Assembly (NCBI GenBank): GCA_000729835.1
Contig: JFHB01000086.1
Location: 59,480 to 123,479 of the forward strand
Reading direction: 5' to 3'
Length of the DNA stretch: 64,000 nucleotides
Source of the DNA: Atkinsonella hypoxylon
Taxonomy: Eukaryota > Ascomycota > Sordariomycetes > Hypocreales > Clavicipitaceae
Shown: positions 23,661-37,742 of the stretch, piece after piece
How the letters are laid out: every line of letters starts with the position of its first letter
How positions within the stretch are numbered: the first letter of the stretch is position 1
Notes under the pieces: generated by a model
What the model was told of the DNA's origin: nothing
The model's input: only the letters and a program-made list of their open reading frames with translations
The model's database searches: none
Translations under genes and position numbers: made by a program

Positions 23661-25723
23661 AACTAAAAAGAGTAACTACTGCTGCTAATTATAATAGAAG
23701 GGTTTAGTATAGAGGACTATTAGGAAATTAAGTAAATTTACGCCTATTAAATCTAATATTTCTGCAGTAGGTTAAGTAAGCTGCATTTAGAATTCCTTAT
23801 ATAATAGAAAGGGTTCTTTGCTAAAGACAACTAATAGATTGCTAAAGATAAGCTTAAAGTTAATGCTTTTAAAATTATAAACAAATATCTATAGAAACAC
23901 CCTATAAATTAGAAAGAAGAATATTAGCGTTATTAGAAGGGTAATGTAGCCTACTAGAAAGCTCTAAATTAGCTAGCGGAAGCCTACTGCTAACTCTTTT
24001 CCTTATAAGTCTTAATTTCCTTTATTATATAATAGATTGTTTAAATCTCTTAGTATCTCTTTCCTTATTTCTTTATTTATTATTAAAACTATTGAAATTA
24101 ACCTATATTATAGAATTATAGAAGGTTAAGAAGAAGACACCTATAAATCTATATACTATTGTTTTAACCTACTTTTCTCTATAAATTTACCTTTACTTTT
24201 ACGAATTTTTACGCTTTTTACTATATAACCTTTTCTTTACACCTTTATATATTATAAAGTCTTTATAAATTTATTAATACTATTATAGCTACTGCTCTTT
24301 CTATCCCCTTAGGCTATTATTTAGCTACTTTTAACAGTTAAACACTAAAATGCTATACTAAGGGCAATAGACTGCCTATAGAGTAAATTCCTATAGCCTA
24401 TAGAACTAACTAGCGTCTATAGAGCTACTTCTAACCCTTTCTGTCCCTTCTATAGAAAATCTACTACTATTATCCTTTTCTTCTAGTAGTTTAGAGTTAT
24501 TAATTCTAGTAAACCTAAATACTCTATTCTAAAAAGAGAACAACAATAGTAACTACACTTAAGCTATAATGCTGCTACTATTTAAACCTAAAGAAGAATA
24601 TATTGCTTCTAATATATATATTAATTATAATAATAGTTTTAACGCTAAAAGTAAAGGTTTTAAGTTTAAGGAGTAGAAATACAACTATAAAGGTAATATA
24701 GTAGCTATAGAACTAGATAATATTAAAGCTTATTTTATATTACTTAACTTCTGCTGCCTATATAGCACTTTTAGTAAGCTTAGAAGTACTAAGGGCACCC
24801 TAAAAGTTAATAAGTTTATCTTTAGCACTATTTCTATAGAAATTAAAGACAACATTAATATTACTAATGTAGAGCCTATAATAGAAGACTATAGTTAGTA
24901 TTGCTACACTAATAGAGCTAAAGAGAAGGTATAGAATATAGAAAATACTATCTACACTTATACCTATAAATTTACTCTAAAAGGCAGTATAATAGATAAA
25001 ACTAGTATTAAGGTCTCTAAAGACAATATACATTACTTACTCTAGTAGAATACAGTAATATATATCTTTAGAATTTATAATAACTATAAAGTAAAGCGCT
25101 AGAACTAGTAGTATAAAGGTAAGGATACTAAAGCATCTATAAGTAACACTAGAGTAGCTAAAAGAGGCAAAATATAGGCAAAAGCAGCAGCTACTATATA
25201 CTATAGTAGCAATATAGTAAAAAGAAGTAAGGAAACTGTTACTATAGATTTATCCACTAGTTTGCTGTTATAGGCAGCGTTACTTGCTATTTACTTCTCT
25301 AATAAATTTAGCAGGATTAACAGCACTATTGTAGGTACTTTAGCTAGTATTAGCTGCATAGACTTACTCTTTATTCTATTAGCTAAGGTGTAATTCTAGA
25401 GCTAATATAATAGTCTCCTTTAGGAGAAGTGTAAATCTAACGCTAAAGAAATAATTAAAGCCTACCTTAAGGATACTCCTATAGGTAACAACGCTATATA
25501 GAAGCAACTTAACCTCTATATTACTAAAATTAATAGGTTAAATAAAAAGATTAACTAGGTTAAAATAGAGGCTAAAGGAGGTCTATTTAATAAGTAGTTT
25601 AATAAATTATAGACTGCTATCTGCAGTATATATAACTAACTAAATAGCATAAGTTAATTTAATAAAGGTATTAATAACGTTATTAATAAAAACAAAATCT
25701 TACTAAAGGTTGCTAGTAATATT
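23661..25723 (+). pseudogene. Gypsy A 3' coding extension, part 1 (unknown)
   Basis: The phase of the integrase C-terminus continues without interruption except TAG/TAA. It first passes a segment with many Leu codons that are probably RIP-altered Pro or Ser codons, and then, from about 24569 (ATG), a lysine- and asparagine-rich conserved block to the Copia-2 insertion at 25723. In a sample read from about 24600 to 25250 the frame has roughly half the stops of a neighbouring frame. A near-identical second copy lies at 46583-48221. It occupies the env position of other elements, but nothing in it identifies it as an envelope. RIP inflates apparent hydrophobicity, so no membrane segments are called. 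Confidence 0.5.
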
Positions 25724-26429
25724 TGTTAAAAATAAGTTACCCTGTATAGCCTATTTTTATGCTTGCTAGTTGCCTGTTAGTTGCTCTATCACGTGACCCT
25801 AACTAGGTCTTGTTACGTTGATTTTCGATAGAGATATCGCTGTTACTAGATGCGAAACATCTAGAATCGACTAAGGCAAAGTTGCCTAACCTATAGTCAA
25901 CTTTAACAGCGATTTTCTCTACAACTAGCAATAGTAGAAATTCAAGAAGTATACTATTTAAAAGCTAAGAATTAGGGCTATCTAATAGTATAATTATTAG
26001 ATAGAGTTGCTTATAAAGGTTGCTTATTATTAGTGGAATTTGTTAAATTGTGCACGTAGGCGTCTCGTTTATATAGCTGTAAGTCGATTTTTTTGTTTTT
26101 ATATAGTAAATCTTTTTATAGAAATTATAAAGTGGCCTATAAGCCCCTTCTAGCGACTATAGTCCGCTAATATAGTTAGTAGGTCTATAAGGGACTGGAA
26201 AGATTTAAGATTCTACCCTTACTAAGTTTGTTACAGCGCTCTTAATATAAAGATACTACTATTACAGTTATCTATTGCCTCTACGTAATCTATACTATAC
26301 ACTACAGCTTAATTTAGGCTGCTGCTGCTTCCACTACGTGATAATTGCTAGGAGCAATTACAGGTGCTAAATCTAAGAGACCACTACCCTCTTAGATATC
26401 TAGTCCTGTAATCCCAATTATTTGCAATA
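25724..26429 (+). repeat. Copia-2 5' LTR
   Basis: A 706 bp LTR that starts TGTTAAAAATAAGTTACCC and ends TTTGCAATA; next is the primer-binding site GGTTATAAGCCTAG at 26430-26443, a RIP variant of the initiator-tRNA match. The branched inverted repeats are well preserved. Confidence 0.92.
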
Positions 26430-27390
26430 GGTTATAAGCCTAGAAGACCTATCTGCAAGCTGTTAGCCCGCTAAAATCTACTATTGTGTACTGTATTACC
26501 CACTAGAAGCTATATTAAGACCTGCGCTAGCAGCTATTGCTGCTAAAATCATTAGTAGCTTACTAGAAGCTATTAATACCTGCTGCACATACATCGCTAG
26601 CCACTATACTAGTGTTTTCATTCTGCCTACCTTATGCCTCCTGCACTCTATACACCCTATATATACACACTTTTAAAGCTATTCTTAATAGCTAGGTTCT
26701 ATTGTTGCATAACATTAAAATATACATATCTGTATACATTACATTCGCACTGCGAATTGTTTTATTAGGCACTACCTAATTAATTATTTCTATTAAGAAA
26801 TAAGCTCAGCGCTGCACTGCATCGCTCGTTGTTGTGCTGTTATCTTATATATTGTGCACCCTATACACCTCTGTTAGTGGCTATACTACAATTTGTAGTG
26901 CACGCCTAACAGTTCTTGTTGCAGATATTTCTGTGTTTTCGGTTGCAGAATTAATTTATATAGTAATCCTACTGGTTAGGATTTTAAAGTAGAAATTAGC
27001 TAGATATCCCTAAATTAGCTGTGCCTAGGTCTCCACTAATTTATTAGAACCTAATTAGAGAAGAATCTCCTAAATTTTTTAGCTAAAAATAGCTAGGACC
27101 TATGTTTTATGCCCCTCGCAACCGCTTGTCAATCTAGTCTGCTATATAAATTGTATGTGTATATAGATCGCAATATAACGCAGCCTTAGAGCCCGTTATA
27201 CCTGTTACGAAAGAAATTAGAGAAAAATCTCAGTATAATTTCTGAAGATATAGGGCACTTCTAGGCCTATAATAGAGCAATCTATTAATATCTACAAGAG
27301 GTTATTACCTGTTATTTACTACTTTTTCCACTGTAATTTAGGCTATAATTAGCTATAAAGAGCGTTAAATTAGCTATTAAAATCCTTAAA

Positions 27391-30300
27391 ATAGCACCAA
27401 AAGGAATAGGTAAGGGAAAGAGCACAAGCCCTAAACGGGGTAGTAGTTCTAGTACACTAGCTACAGCTGCTACTAGCTTTCCTAGTCCAGTAAGGTCCCC
27501 CCCTTAGCTAGTAGATTCCTCTTCTAATAAAGAAGATTATACAGCTAAGAAGGCTCTAAAAGAAGCTAGATTAGCTTCTAAAAGAGTAGTATAAGTCTAT
27601 AATGTACAAGCTAACCTAAAAGCTTAAATGGATAAGCAACAAGAGACCCTAAATAGATTTATTAGGTATAGTAAAGCAAAATAAAGCTAAAATGAAGGTA
27701 ATATAGCTGATTTACTAAGTAAATTAGATACTATAATTACATCTATAGGTAATCTCTCTATAGGGTCTCCCTCTAAGGTAGTAGATCCTATTACTTCTAA
27801 GACTTCTAAAGTCTCTTTTAAAGTTCCTAAACCTTCTAGTTCCTCTAATAGTGCTACTTTTCTGCCTGCTTTTAATGAAGGCACTATAAAAGAGTTAAAT
27901 AAGAAGGTCCACTCTATTCTAGAGGCTGCTAAGCTAAAAGGCCCTAAAAATTTTAAACAGTAGAAGCAAGCTTTAACTATTTAATTTAGAGCACTAGGAT
28001 TCCCTTAATTTATTAATAATCCTAGTATAGCTAGTACTTTAGTAGATTTAGAACAAGCTATTATCCTTATAATTATAAGAGATAGTTGCTAATCTAGACC
28101 TTAAGCTGCTATAAGCTGGCATAAGTCCCCTGTAGATACCTATAACGTTCTAGTTAGGCAATATTTGTAGAGTGCTAAAATACAACGTAGTACGCTATAT
28201 GCTAGTTATTATAACTTATCGTTTTTGAACTATAAGGGATCTTTAGAGGCCTTTAATGCTAAATTTAATAATTTACTAGCTAGATTATAGCTCTATAGTG
28301 TAGCTATTAATCCTATCGACTAAGTAAATCATTATATTAATGCTTTAAAGAAGACCTTCCCTAGCTAGGCTAAAAGGCAACGATATTCTATTAGAGCTGC
28401 TAGAGCACAAGGTCTATCTGTAAAAATGCTGAATTTACAGTTCCTTATAGCTAACTTATTAGAAGAACAAAGAGATAAAAGCTCCTCTATATCTAAGGCT
28501 CTTAATTATAAAGCTTCTAATTCTAATGGTTCTAATAATAATAAAGCTAACTAAGGAAAGAATCCTCCTAATTAGAAGAAGAATTCCGATTCTAATTCTA
28601 ACGATTCTAATGCCTCTAAAGATACAGATAAAGCCTCTAAGAATAAGAAGAAGTAGAAGGGCTGAAGAAGAAGTAACAAAAATTCTAGGAATAAGGATAG
28701 AGAAGCTGCTTTTGCTATAGGTTGTTATAACCTATCTACTAGCAACTAGGATACTATAGAATTTAATGATTCTAGCAGTTCTAGTAGTGATAATTCTTAC
28801 GATTTAGATACAGAATCCACTACTAGTGATACTAGTACTACTAGTAATAATACCCCTTCTTTTAACTATTCTAATAGAATAATTAAAAACTCCTTACTAT
28901 ACAATACAGGTTCTACCTGTTATATAGTTAACAATAAGGCATTTTTTAGGACTTTTAAGCCTATAAAAAAGGGTAAAACCGCGCCTATTGCTACTAGAGG
29001 AGGTTCTATTAATCCTAAAGGACAGGGAACTGCTGTATTCTAGGTACTAGTTAGTACAAATCCAGCTAAATATAGGCCTTTAGCTCTAAAGGATGCACTA
29101 TATTGCCTAGGTTTAAATACCAACCTAATTAGTGGTCTAAAGCACTATTTAATAGAGGGCACTCTCCTTAGAAATTAGCTATTTCTAGCTAATAGAAGCT
29201 GCTGTAGGCTTCTAAATCCCAAAAAGCATGGTTTCTTCTTACAGCTTAAGGGGCAAGAGACCCCTAGAGTGTGTAAAAACTACGTAAATCTCTCTTATAT
29301 AGGATTTACTAGTAATAGGTATAATGGCAGTTATAATACTAGTTATCCTATAGAGGTTTAAATCCCTTAACAGCCTAGTTTTAATCTAGAGGAATATAGC
29401 TGAATCGAGGAATTATCTGATTTTAAAGAAGATAATACTAATAACGATGCTATAGAGCTATTAGCCCTAGTTCCTAAACGGGCTCCTAGTTAGATTCCTT
29501 CTAATAACAGGGATTTAGAAGGTCTAAATCCTAAGTTGCTGGATATTGGAGGAAATAGCCGTCTAGATCCCTTAAACGAGGCCTGTGGTTCTTAAGAGAT
29601 CTAGCAAGATAGGGAGCAACAGGAAGCTAGCTCTAATAATAATTCTAGTAGTAATTCTCCTATTACTGCTTCTTCTTCCTATAAGAAGCTCCTAGAATTA
29701 GCTGCTACTTAGCACGTTAGATTAAGGCATATAGGACTCCTTTTACTAAAGAAGACTGCTTCTATTACTAAAGGTATTCCTAATTTTATAAAAATTAAGG
29801 AAAAGGATTTTAACTGCCTAGCTTACAACTAAGCTAAAGCTGTTAGAAGACCTAGCAAGTATGCTATTCCTAACCCCCCTAGATGTTTAGATATTATAGA
29901 GGGAGATACCGTTAAAATAGAGCCTATACTGCACAATAAGAGGCCTCTAGTTCTTTTTCTAATTAATAGAAAATTACGGTATAAGTGGTCTTTTAATCTA
30001 GCTAATAAAGAGAGTTCTACTCTTTATAGCTGTATTAGAAGCTTCTTTAAGGAATTAAAAAACTAGTATAACTGCTACCCTAAACACCTTCACTTTAATA
30101 GTAGTACAGAAATCGATACTAGGTTGTAAGCTTAGCTATCTTCTAAGGGTATTTGCTTTAGCACCTCTTGCCCCTATATTTATAAACAGAATAGGCTAAT
30201 AGAGAGAGCTATAAGGGTACTTCTAAACCGTTTGCGTGCTACCCTACAGTAGTTACAATTACCTCTATATCTATAGTCTTATATCCTTCCTGCTATAGTG

Positions 30301-32093
30301 GATTTAGTTAATACTACTGTGAATAGTACTAAACTACTAAGTCCTAAACAGCTATATTTAGCTAATTTAGAGCCTTCTAAGACCTATAAGCCTAATTTTT
30401 CTAAAATTAGAGCTATAGGCTTCTATTGCGAAGTTCTAATCCCATTAGAACAGAGATCTAGGTTACAGAAGCTAGCTAAAAGAACTATTCCTAGTAGACT
30501 TTTAGCTACGCTAGGTTCTAATATATATCTAATATACATCCCCTCTAAACGAGCTGTTATAAAGACTAGCTTCGTTAAAATTATAGAAGGAATAGGTCCT
30601 ATTTTATAGGGCATCCCTAAGGTTCCTATTGGTTCTATAGTAGATAATCCTTTAGAGGGAGAAATCGATAACTAGCAGCAATTAGAAGATAATTATACTC
30701 CTAAGTATCCTTATCCTAGTTATCTGGATGTGCTGAATTATCCACTAGAACCTGTAGAAAATCAAGCTCTTCTACTAAGCAACCCTATAGAAGCTATAGA
30801 GGCCCCTAAAACCCCTATATCTATAGAAGCCCCTTAGGCTAATATAGAACCTATAGAAGCTGAAGCTGATGCTGATGCTATAGATTTAGATAGAGACATA
30901 TTTTCCTTAATTAAGGATCTATGCTTTAAGGCTAGGACTAAAGCAGCTATTACTTCTAGTAGCAAGGATGAACTTCCTAATACGTAGAAGCAAGCCCTAA
31001 AAAGCTCTGCTAAGCAGCATTAGATAGAAGCTACCTATAGCGAATTTAAGCAGCTATTAGCTGCTGGAACCTTCAAATTTATAGGGAAAGACTAAGTACC
31101 TAAGGGCCGAAGAGTTCTAAAGAATAGGCTTGTCTATAGGCTAAAAAAGGATAAAGAAATTAATTCTATTAAATATAAGGCCTGCCTTGTTGCTAAGGGA
31201 TTTATGTAAATAGAAGGTTAAGACTATCTAGAGACCTTTGCTGCAACTAGTATTCCTCCTAGCTAGCGTATATTATTAGCTCTTGCAGCTTTTAATAACT
31301 AGGAAGTTAAGCAAATCGATTTTATAGGAGCGTTTTTAAATAGCAAGCTAAAAGAAGCTATTTATATAGAAATCCTAGATGGATTCGTTGAATTTGCAGA
31401 AGCAACGCTATCAGTAGCTAAGCTACTAAAAAGCTGTAATTACAGGCCTTCTAAAGACTAGGTAATTAAGCTAGAAAAATCCCTCTATGGTCTAAAGCAA
31501 AGTCCTAGAGAATAGCAGCAAATTCTAACAGAATTACTTTAAAAGCATAGATTTAAACCTCTTATATTAGACCCAGCAGTCTTTTATAACCCAGCTACAT
31601 CTACGTATATTGCTACTTACGTAGATAACTGTCTTCTAATTGGTCCAAATCTAAGCTATATCAACAAGCTAAAGAAGCTATTACATAAAGCTTATCCAAT
31701 AGAAGATAGGGGACCAGCAGAATTCTTCCTAGGCGTTTAAATCACCCGTAATAGGTCTAAAAGGTCTATTAAAATCCACTAATCTCAATATATCCTTGAA
31801 GCCCTAGAAAGATTCAAAATGCTAGATACTAAGCTAGCTTCTATCCCTATACAGCCGGGAATTCTAAAGCAACTAGTTACAAAACTTCTCTTAAAATCCG
31901 ATCATAAGCTTTATTAGAGCATAATAGGCACTATAATGTACCTAATGTTGCTAACTAGGGCTGATATTGCCTTTTCCGTTCAGTGGTTATCAACCTTTTT
32001 AGCTAAGCCCTATATAGAGCACCTAAATGCCTCTAAGCACCTCCTAAGGTACTTAAGTGGTACTAGAAGCTTTGCCATTATTTATAAGCGTTC
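27391..32093 (+). pseudogene. Copia-2 gag-pol remnant, upstream part
   Basis: The frame starts at 27391 (ATA for ATG). Protease Asn-Thr-Gly-Ser is at 28903-28914 and RT Tyr-Val-Asp-Asn at 31618-31629, both in phase. Less damaged pieces are the integrase segment 30298-30609 and the RT end 31936-32093. The Gypsy B element interrupts the frame just before RNase H. Confidence 0.88.
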
Positions 32094-32431
32094 TGTAACG
32101 GTCACGAGCCCTCGGCACGATGCCTTATTGTTATCTGTTACCTTAATATTAAGGTGTTCCGAGTTAGCTACGCTGTTAGCGCTAGCTTAAGCTGCAGAAC
32201 CTTAGGTCTTCTTTAGAAAAACCTTAAACTATTATAGAATAACGTTAAACTGTTAAATGCACTAAACGTAGCCCTACTTTAGAGTATTAACTCTACTAGA
32301 GTCCGTTAATCTTATAGCCCTTAGGCACCTATAGAGGCTTTACCTCCTTTTTTCTTCTTTTCTCTCTATCTTAAAGTTTTTATTAATAGAGCTTAATAAG
32401 ACTATTTAATCTTTCCTTTATAGCTATAATA
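32094..32431 (+). repeat. Gypsy B 5' LTR
   Basis: A 338 bp LTR whose first ~80 bp keep CG and CA dinucleotides while its 3' half is heavily mutated; the 3' LTR shows the reverse pattern. Confidence 0.88.
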
Positions 32432-32559
32432 TTACTCTAAGATTATTGTTTTTATTTACTGCTTAAGCAATAAATAAATATAGACTTTTACCCTTTATTT
32501 TACCTATATTAGCTATTTTAATAAGAAAAAGAATTATATAGATTTATATATATAATTAT

Positions 32560-33790
32560 AAAAAGAACTATATACCTAGTAAGCTTTAAGATAGAAGAAC
32601 TAGAAGTTTAAGAAGATAGTTCTAAAGAACTTAGGCTTAACTTAGAAAAAGAACCTAGCTTAATATTATTTAAGTTAAAAGATAATCCTAAAGAACCTAG
32701 ATTAAAAGAAGATTAACCTAAAGCTATAGGTAAAAACTTAGAATATATAAAGAAACTTCTTTAAGTATTAGAAAAAAGTAATATAAGAATTACTTAACTA
32801 GAAGAAGAACAATAGTTTTAAAGAGAATATAGTTATAGTATAACTCTAGCTAATAGCGTTTTTAGTTTAACGTTTAAACTAATAGAGAAAGCTGCTATTA
32901 AAGCTTTTTAACTATTTAATCCTAATAGTAATATAGATGCCCTTAACCCTTATTATAATAGAAAAGTAAAGAAAATAGAAACTAATTCCTTAATCTTTAA
33001 TAGTAAATTAAGTAAAGGCTTTAACGCCTAGGTTAAAAGAGTAGCTAATAAAATTGTAGAAGACATTAAAGTCTTTAAGACTAAATATAGTTATATAACT
33101 GTTATCTACTTAGCTGTATTTAGTGCTGCTGCTAATCTTTTAGAGTCTTAATATAGTAGAACCTTAATAAACCCCTTTAGAAACTCTACTAAAATAATTG
33201 CTACTTTTACTACTATATATTAAGACTTTAATAAAGCTATATACACTTATAAAGCCCTTTAGGATATAGTCTATAATCCTCTTAATAAGAATATTAATAT
33301 ATATATTAGTTAAATTAATAAGCTTATAGATAAAGCTAATATTCTAGTAAGCAAAAGAAAGAGTATACTTTATAAGTATATCTTTACTTACCTAAACTCT
33401 ACCTTATTAATAGAATCTAAAGACTTTAACGTTAACTATAAAGTGTTTTCTAGTTATATAGCTAATATAGCGTTAGCCTATAAGTAAATTGCTAAAGAAC
33501 ACTAATAGAAGAGAAAAGAACTTAACGTTAAGAAGGCCTATAAAGCTATTAAAAAGGAACCTTATTGTTCTCCTAAGACTAGCAGAAGTAACTATAAGTT
33601 ACTAGAAATTAGGAACTCTTTCTATAAAAGAGAGTAAGTATTAGCTAAAGGCTAATGCTTTAATTGTAAAGAAAAAGAATACTTTACCTATAACTACTCT
33701 AATAAAAAGAAGATTACTACTGCTAAAAAAATAATAGAAGAAGAAAAGAATTCTTAGTCTTTTAGTTTATTTTTTAACTTAAAAAACTAG
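32560..33790 (+). pseudogene. Gypsy B gag remnant with CCHC knuckle
   Basis: A lysine-rich capsid-like frame is followed by a zinc knuckle at 33656-33697. It reads Cys-X2-Cys-X4-Tyr-X4-Tyr, where the last two residues are expected to be His and Cys; CAT/CAC to TAT/TAC and TGC to TAC are RIP transitions. TAG and TAA interrupt the frame. The start codon was not fixed. Confidence 0.7.
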
Positions 33791-33839
33791 AAGCACTACT
33801 AGAAGTTTTTACAGTAGTTAAGATGCTATAGGTAGCTAG

Positions 33840-36800
33840 AATTAGTAATAAAAACCTAAATTTATTTATAATTCCTGTACAGTTATAGTTATATAGATTA
33901 AGATTTAAGATCTAAGCTTTATATAATATAGAAGTAGATATTTTATTGCTAGTTAGCTGCTAAGTAGCTAAATAGGCTAAGAAGTTATTAAGATAGATTC
34001 TTAAGAAGCTATTAACGCCTATATCTCTATTTAATTATTGTAATTAAAGTGCTAAAAAAGTTACTTACTTAGTTAAAGGTATAATAGAGCTAAATAGATA
34101 ATAATTTATTAAGCAGAAGTTCTATATTGCTAATATAGATTATAATGTATTTATTAGTTAAGAATAGCTAGTAGCTTAGGATATTTAGTTATATCCCTAA
34201 AGTAAAAGAATTATATAGTTAGAGAATTAACCTAATAATATAAAGTTCTTATTAGCTATAATACTAAACCTATAAAAGAAGAAAGTTAATTCTATAATTT
34301 AAAAAAATACCTTATAATATAACTAGAGAATAAACAATTAAATTAATTAGGAAAAGTAGTTAATCTATTAGATTCTAAAACGCTTAAATCTTTAAAAAGA
34401 GATTATTTTAACTCTAAAGGAAGATTTAACTAAACCTCTAGTTAATATAATAGAGCTATAAGCTTAGATTAAAGCTAACCTCTATTAATTACAATAGAAG
34501 AAGTTATAGATACTTAATAAAGCTATTGCCTTTATTAATTAAATAGTCTTACTACCTATAGTTAGTCTTTAAGCCCTTAAAGTATAAGTATAGTAGAAGA
34601 TATATACTAGTAAAACTATTCCTTTCTATAAGAATAAGGACCTAAAGTATATTAAGTTAGTAAGAAAGTTAATTCCTTTATAGTTAGCTTATTTAGAAGA
34701 ATTCTTTTTAAAGAAGGCTGCTGTAGTGTTACTATTTAGCTGCTTTAGTTATAATATTATATTAAAATTAGCTAAACTATTATTAAGTTCCCTTTCTATA
34801 TATAGAACCCCTTTTAGATGCCTCTCTTTAGAAAAGAAAGCTATTAAAGAACTATTAGAAGCTAGATTAATTAAACTCTATATAGCTAATAAATCTACAT
34901 TAAATGTCTTTACCCTAAAACCTTACTTTAGTAAGAGGTATTTCTACTAAGATTATTAATAGATTAATAACTTCCTAAAGCCTTAATTAGTTCCTACTCT
35001 AGATATTAAAGGAACTATTACTAATTACTAATAAGCTAAAAGAATAAGTAAGATTAATATTATTAGAGCTTTTAATTAGATATTAATTAAAGTAAACTTC
35101 TAATACCTAACTGCCTTTTAAACTTACTAAGGAATATTCTAGTAGAAAGTACTTCCCTTTAGATTAAAAGTTAAACTAGTTTAATAGCAGTTATTTATTA
35201 ACGCTTAACTTAATAAATTACTTAATCTCTTTATTAGTGCTTATACTAATAATGTCTTAATCTATATAGATAATAAAGCAGAAGAGGTTTATTAGTCTTA
35301 AGTTAAAGAAGTTATTTACTAATTATATAAAGCTAATCTTTAAGGTAATATTAAGAAATCCTAGTTTAATATAAAAAGTATTAACTACTTAAGTGTAATA
35401 ATTAAAGTTAGAAAAGGTATATAAATTAATCTAGCTAAAATTAAAGCTATTACTAGCTAGAAGATTAAAGATCTAACTTTTAAGACTACACTAAGATTCT
35501 TCCTTAGGTTGTATAATTATATCTATATATTCTACAGTTACTCTAGCAATATAGTAGAACTACTAAATTACTTACTTAAGAAAGATATAACCTTTATTAT
35601 TAAACTAGAATAATAATAAGCATTTAATCTAATAAAGAAGTTAGCTACTTAAGCACCTATACTAGCTTTCTTTTAACCTAGTAGAAAAACCTAAGTAGAG
35701 ACTAATGCTTCTTGCAATACTATAGAAGAAGTAATTATATAGTTATAAGATAATAATAAATAGAAACCTATTAGATACTTTAGTAAGACTATAACACTAG
35801 TAGAATAAGCTTATTCTATTTAAGATTAAGAAATATTAGCTATAGTTTAAATGTTATAGCACTTTAAACTTAAGCTACTTAGTACTTAATTCTTTATTAT
35901 TACTAATTACTAAGCGCTGTTATATTAGTTTACTAAGAGGCTACTGTTAACACATTAAGTTAAATAGGCTAATTTTCTTACTAACTTTAATATTACTTTC
36001 TAGTATTAAAAGGGAAAGAATAATATTATTACTAATGCTTTATTAAGGAAGACTATTAATACTCTTACTGTTAAAGCCTAAGAAGCTCTAAACTAAACCT
36101 TTAAGATAATACTACTTAATTAAATTAATAATATAATAATATTAAGTGTATAAAGAAGACTTTAAGGAGTAAACCTAGTAGACCTAATTATTAAAAAAAA
36201 TAAAGAATAAGGTTTAGGTTTCTATAATAAAAAGCTAATAGTTTTAGTTTAAACTAGTAATAGAAAGATCTTCTTATATATAGCGTTAATTTATAAAGCT
36301 TATATACTACCTATTTTTGCCTATAGAGGTTAATATAAAACAATTAATCTTATTAAAAGGCAATATTAGTAGTAAAGAATAAACTATAATATTTAAACCT
36401 TTATAAAGAATTATCTAAACTATAACTGCAATAAACCTTACTATAATAAAACTCTAGGCTTATTACACTCTCTACTAGTACTAAATAAAGTATAGAAGTA
36501 GGTAGTTATTAATAGTAAGGATATACCTCTAGATAAATTTAGCTATAACTATATTTAGGTGTTTATTTACAAATTTAGTTGCTTAATAGCTACTCTTTTA
36601 GGCTATAAGATAAATACAGCAGAAAAGATTGTACAATAGTATTATTAATATATATACTGTTTCCTTAGCTTACCTAGTGTTTAAATTAGTAATAATGCTA
36701 GCTCTTTTATATTAGAATTCTTAGAAATAATTAATAAGCTAACTAGTATAAAATTTTGCTATAGAAGTTCTTTATACCTATAAACCTAAGAAGCTATAGA

Positions 36801-37740
36801 AATTATAAATTAGGAATTAGATTAAAAGCTAAGATTCTATATTAACTAGTATTAAAAACAGTAAAGTATTTACCTTTCTACTTTAGACTTTATATATAAC
36901 GTCTTATAGCACTTATTATTAAATATATATTCTCTTTAGGTATTATTAGGTTAACTACTATAGAATCTATTAGTATTAAATAATAAACTATTTAATCTTA
37001 TTAATTTAGAAAGAGCGTAAGTTGCTTAAAATATTATTATATAAATAAAGGAGATATAAGACCTTATATAGTAAAATACAGTTAAAGCCTAAAAGGTATA
37101 AGAGAACTAAGCTAATTAGAAAAGAAGGGAAGTTAACTTTAATATAGGCAATAAAGTCTATATATAGAAGAAAGGCTTTATAACTTTAGCTCTAACTACT
37201 TAACTAGATTCTTAATACGCTAGTCTATAGTTAATAATTAAAAAGAGAGGCTATAGCTTTATCTTAGATGTTCTAAACTAGTTTAAAGGTTCTCTATTGT
37301 TTTATATAAATAGGCTACAGAAGGCACTAATTAATCTATTGCCTTAGCAGCTAATTACACTAAAGGAACTACAAGAAATCTAAGGCTAAATAGAGTATAA
37401 AGTTAACTAGGTACTAGCCTCTAGATTAAAAGGTTAGAATAAGACCTTAGAATATTAGGTTAGTTAGAAGAGTTACAACCTAGATAATTAATAGTATCTA
37501 GCAAGGAATTTAGCTAATGCAGCAGCAGCTTTAGTTAAATTTTATAAGAAGTATCTAGATGCTGTAGAACTACTAGTAAGACTATAGAAATAGTTAGTTG
37601 CAGCTGCTAATAATAAAGCTGTAGTAGAATACAGCAATAATAATATAGCTGCTAAGGATACTACAATAAAGAGGAAAAGACCTATATAATATAGGTAAAA
37701 CCTTTAATATTATTTAATAATATTAGGTTTAGAAGGGGGT
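33840..37740 (+). pseudogene. Gypsy B pol remnant: protease, RT, RNase H, integrase, chromodomain
   Basis: RT begins near 34726, with the open piece 34726-34950 covering its N-terminal part. The catalytic box reads Tyr-Ile-Asp-Asn at 35263-35274. RNase H follows to about 36000 and integrase to about 37330, with a GPY/F-like module near 37110-37330. At 37393-37560 is a chromodomain-like block: YKV...VLASR, then SYN, then a W-to-stop region and YLARNL. Chromodomains target such elements to methylated-H3 heterochromatin. Stops are RIP-type throughout. Confidence 0.8.
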
Positions 37741-37742
37741 AG

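Noticed and set aside
23990..24330. Apparent membrane segments in the Gypsy A extension
   Set aside because: RIP turns Pro and Ser codons (CCA, TCA) into Leu codons and His into Tyr, so hydrophobicity here is inflated and not evidence for a membrane protein or envelope.
20000..25700. Absence of TGA stops as proof of coding
   Set aside because: RIP converts TGA to TAA in every frame, so missing TGA codons say nothing about the reading frame; only relative stop density and motifs were used.
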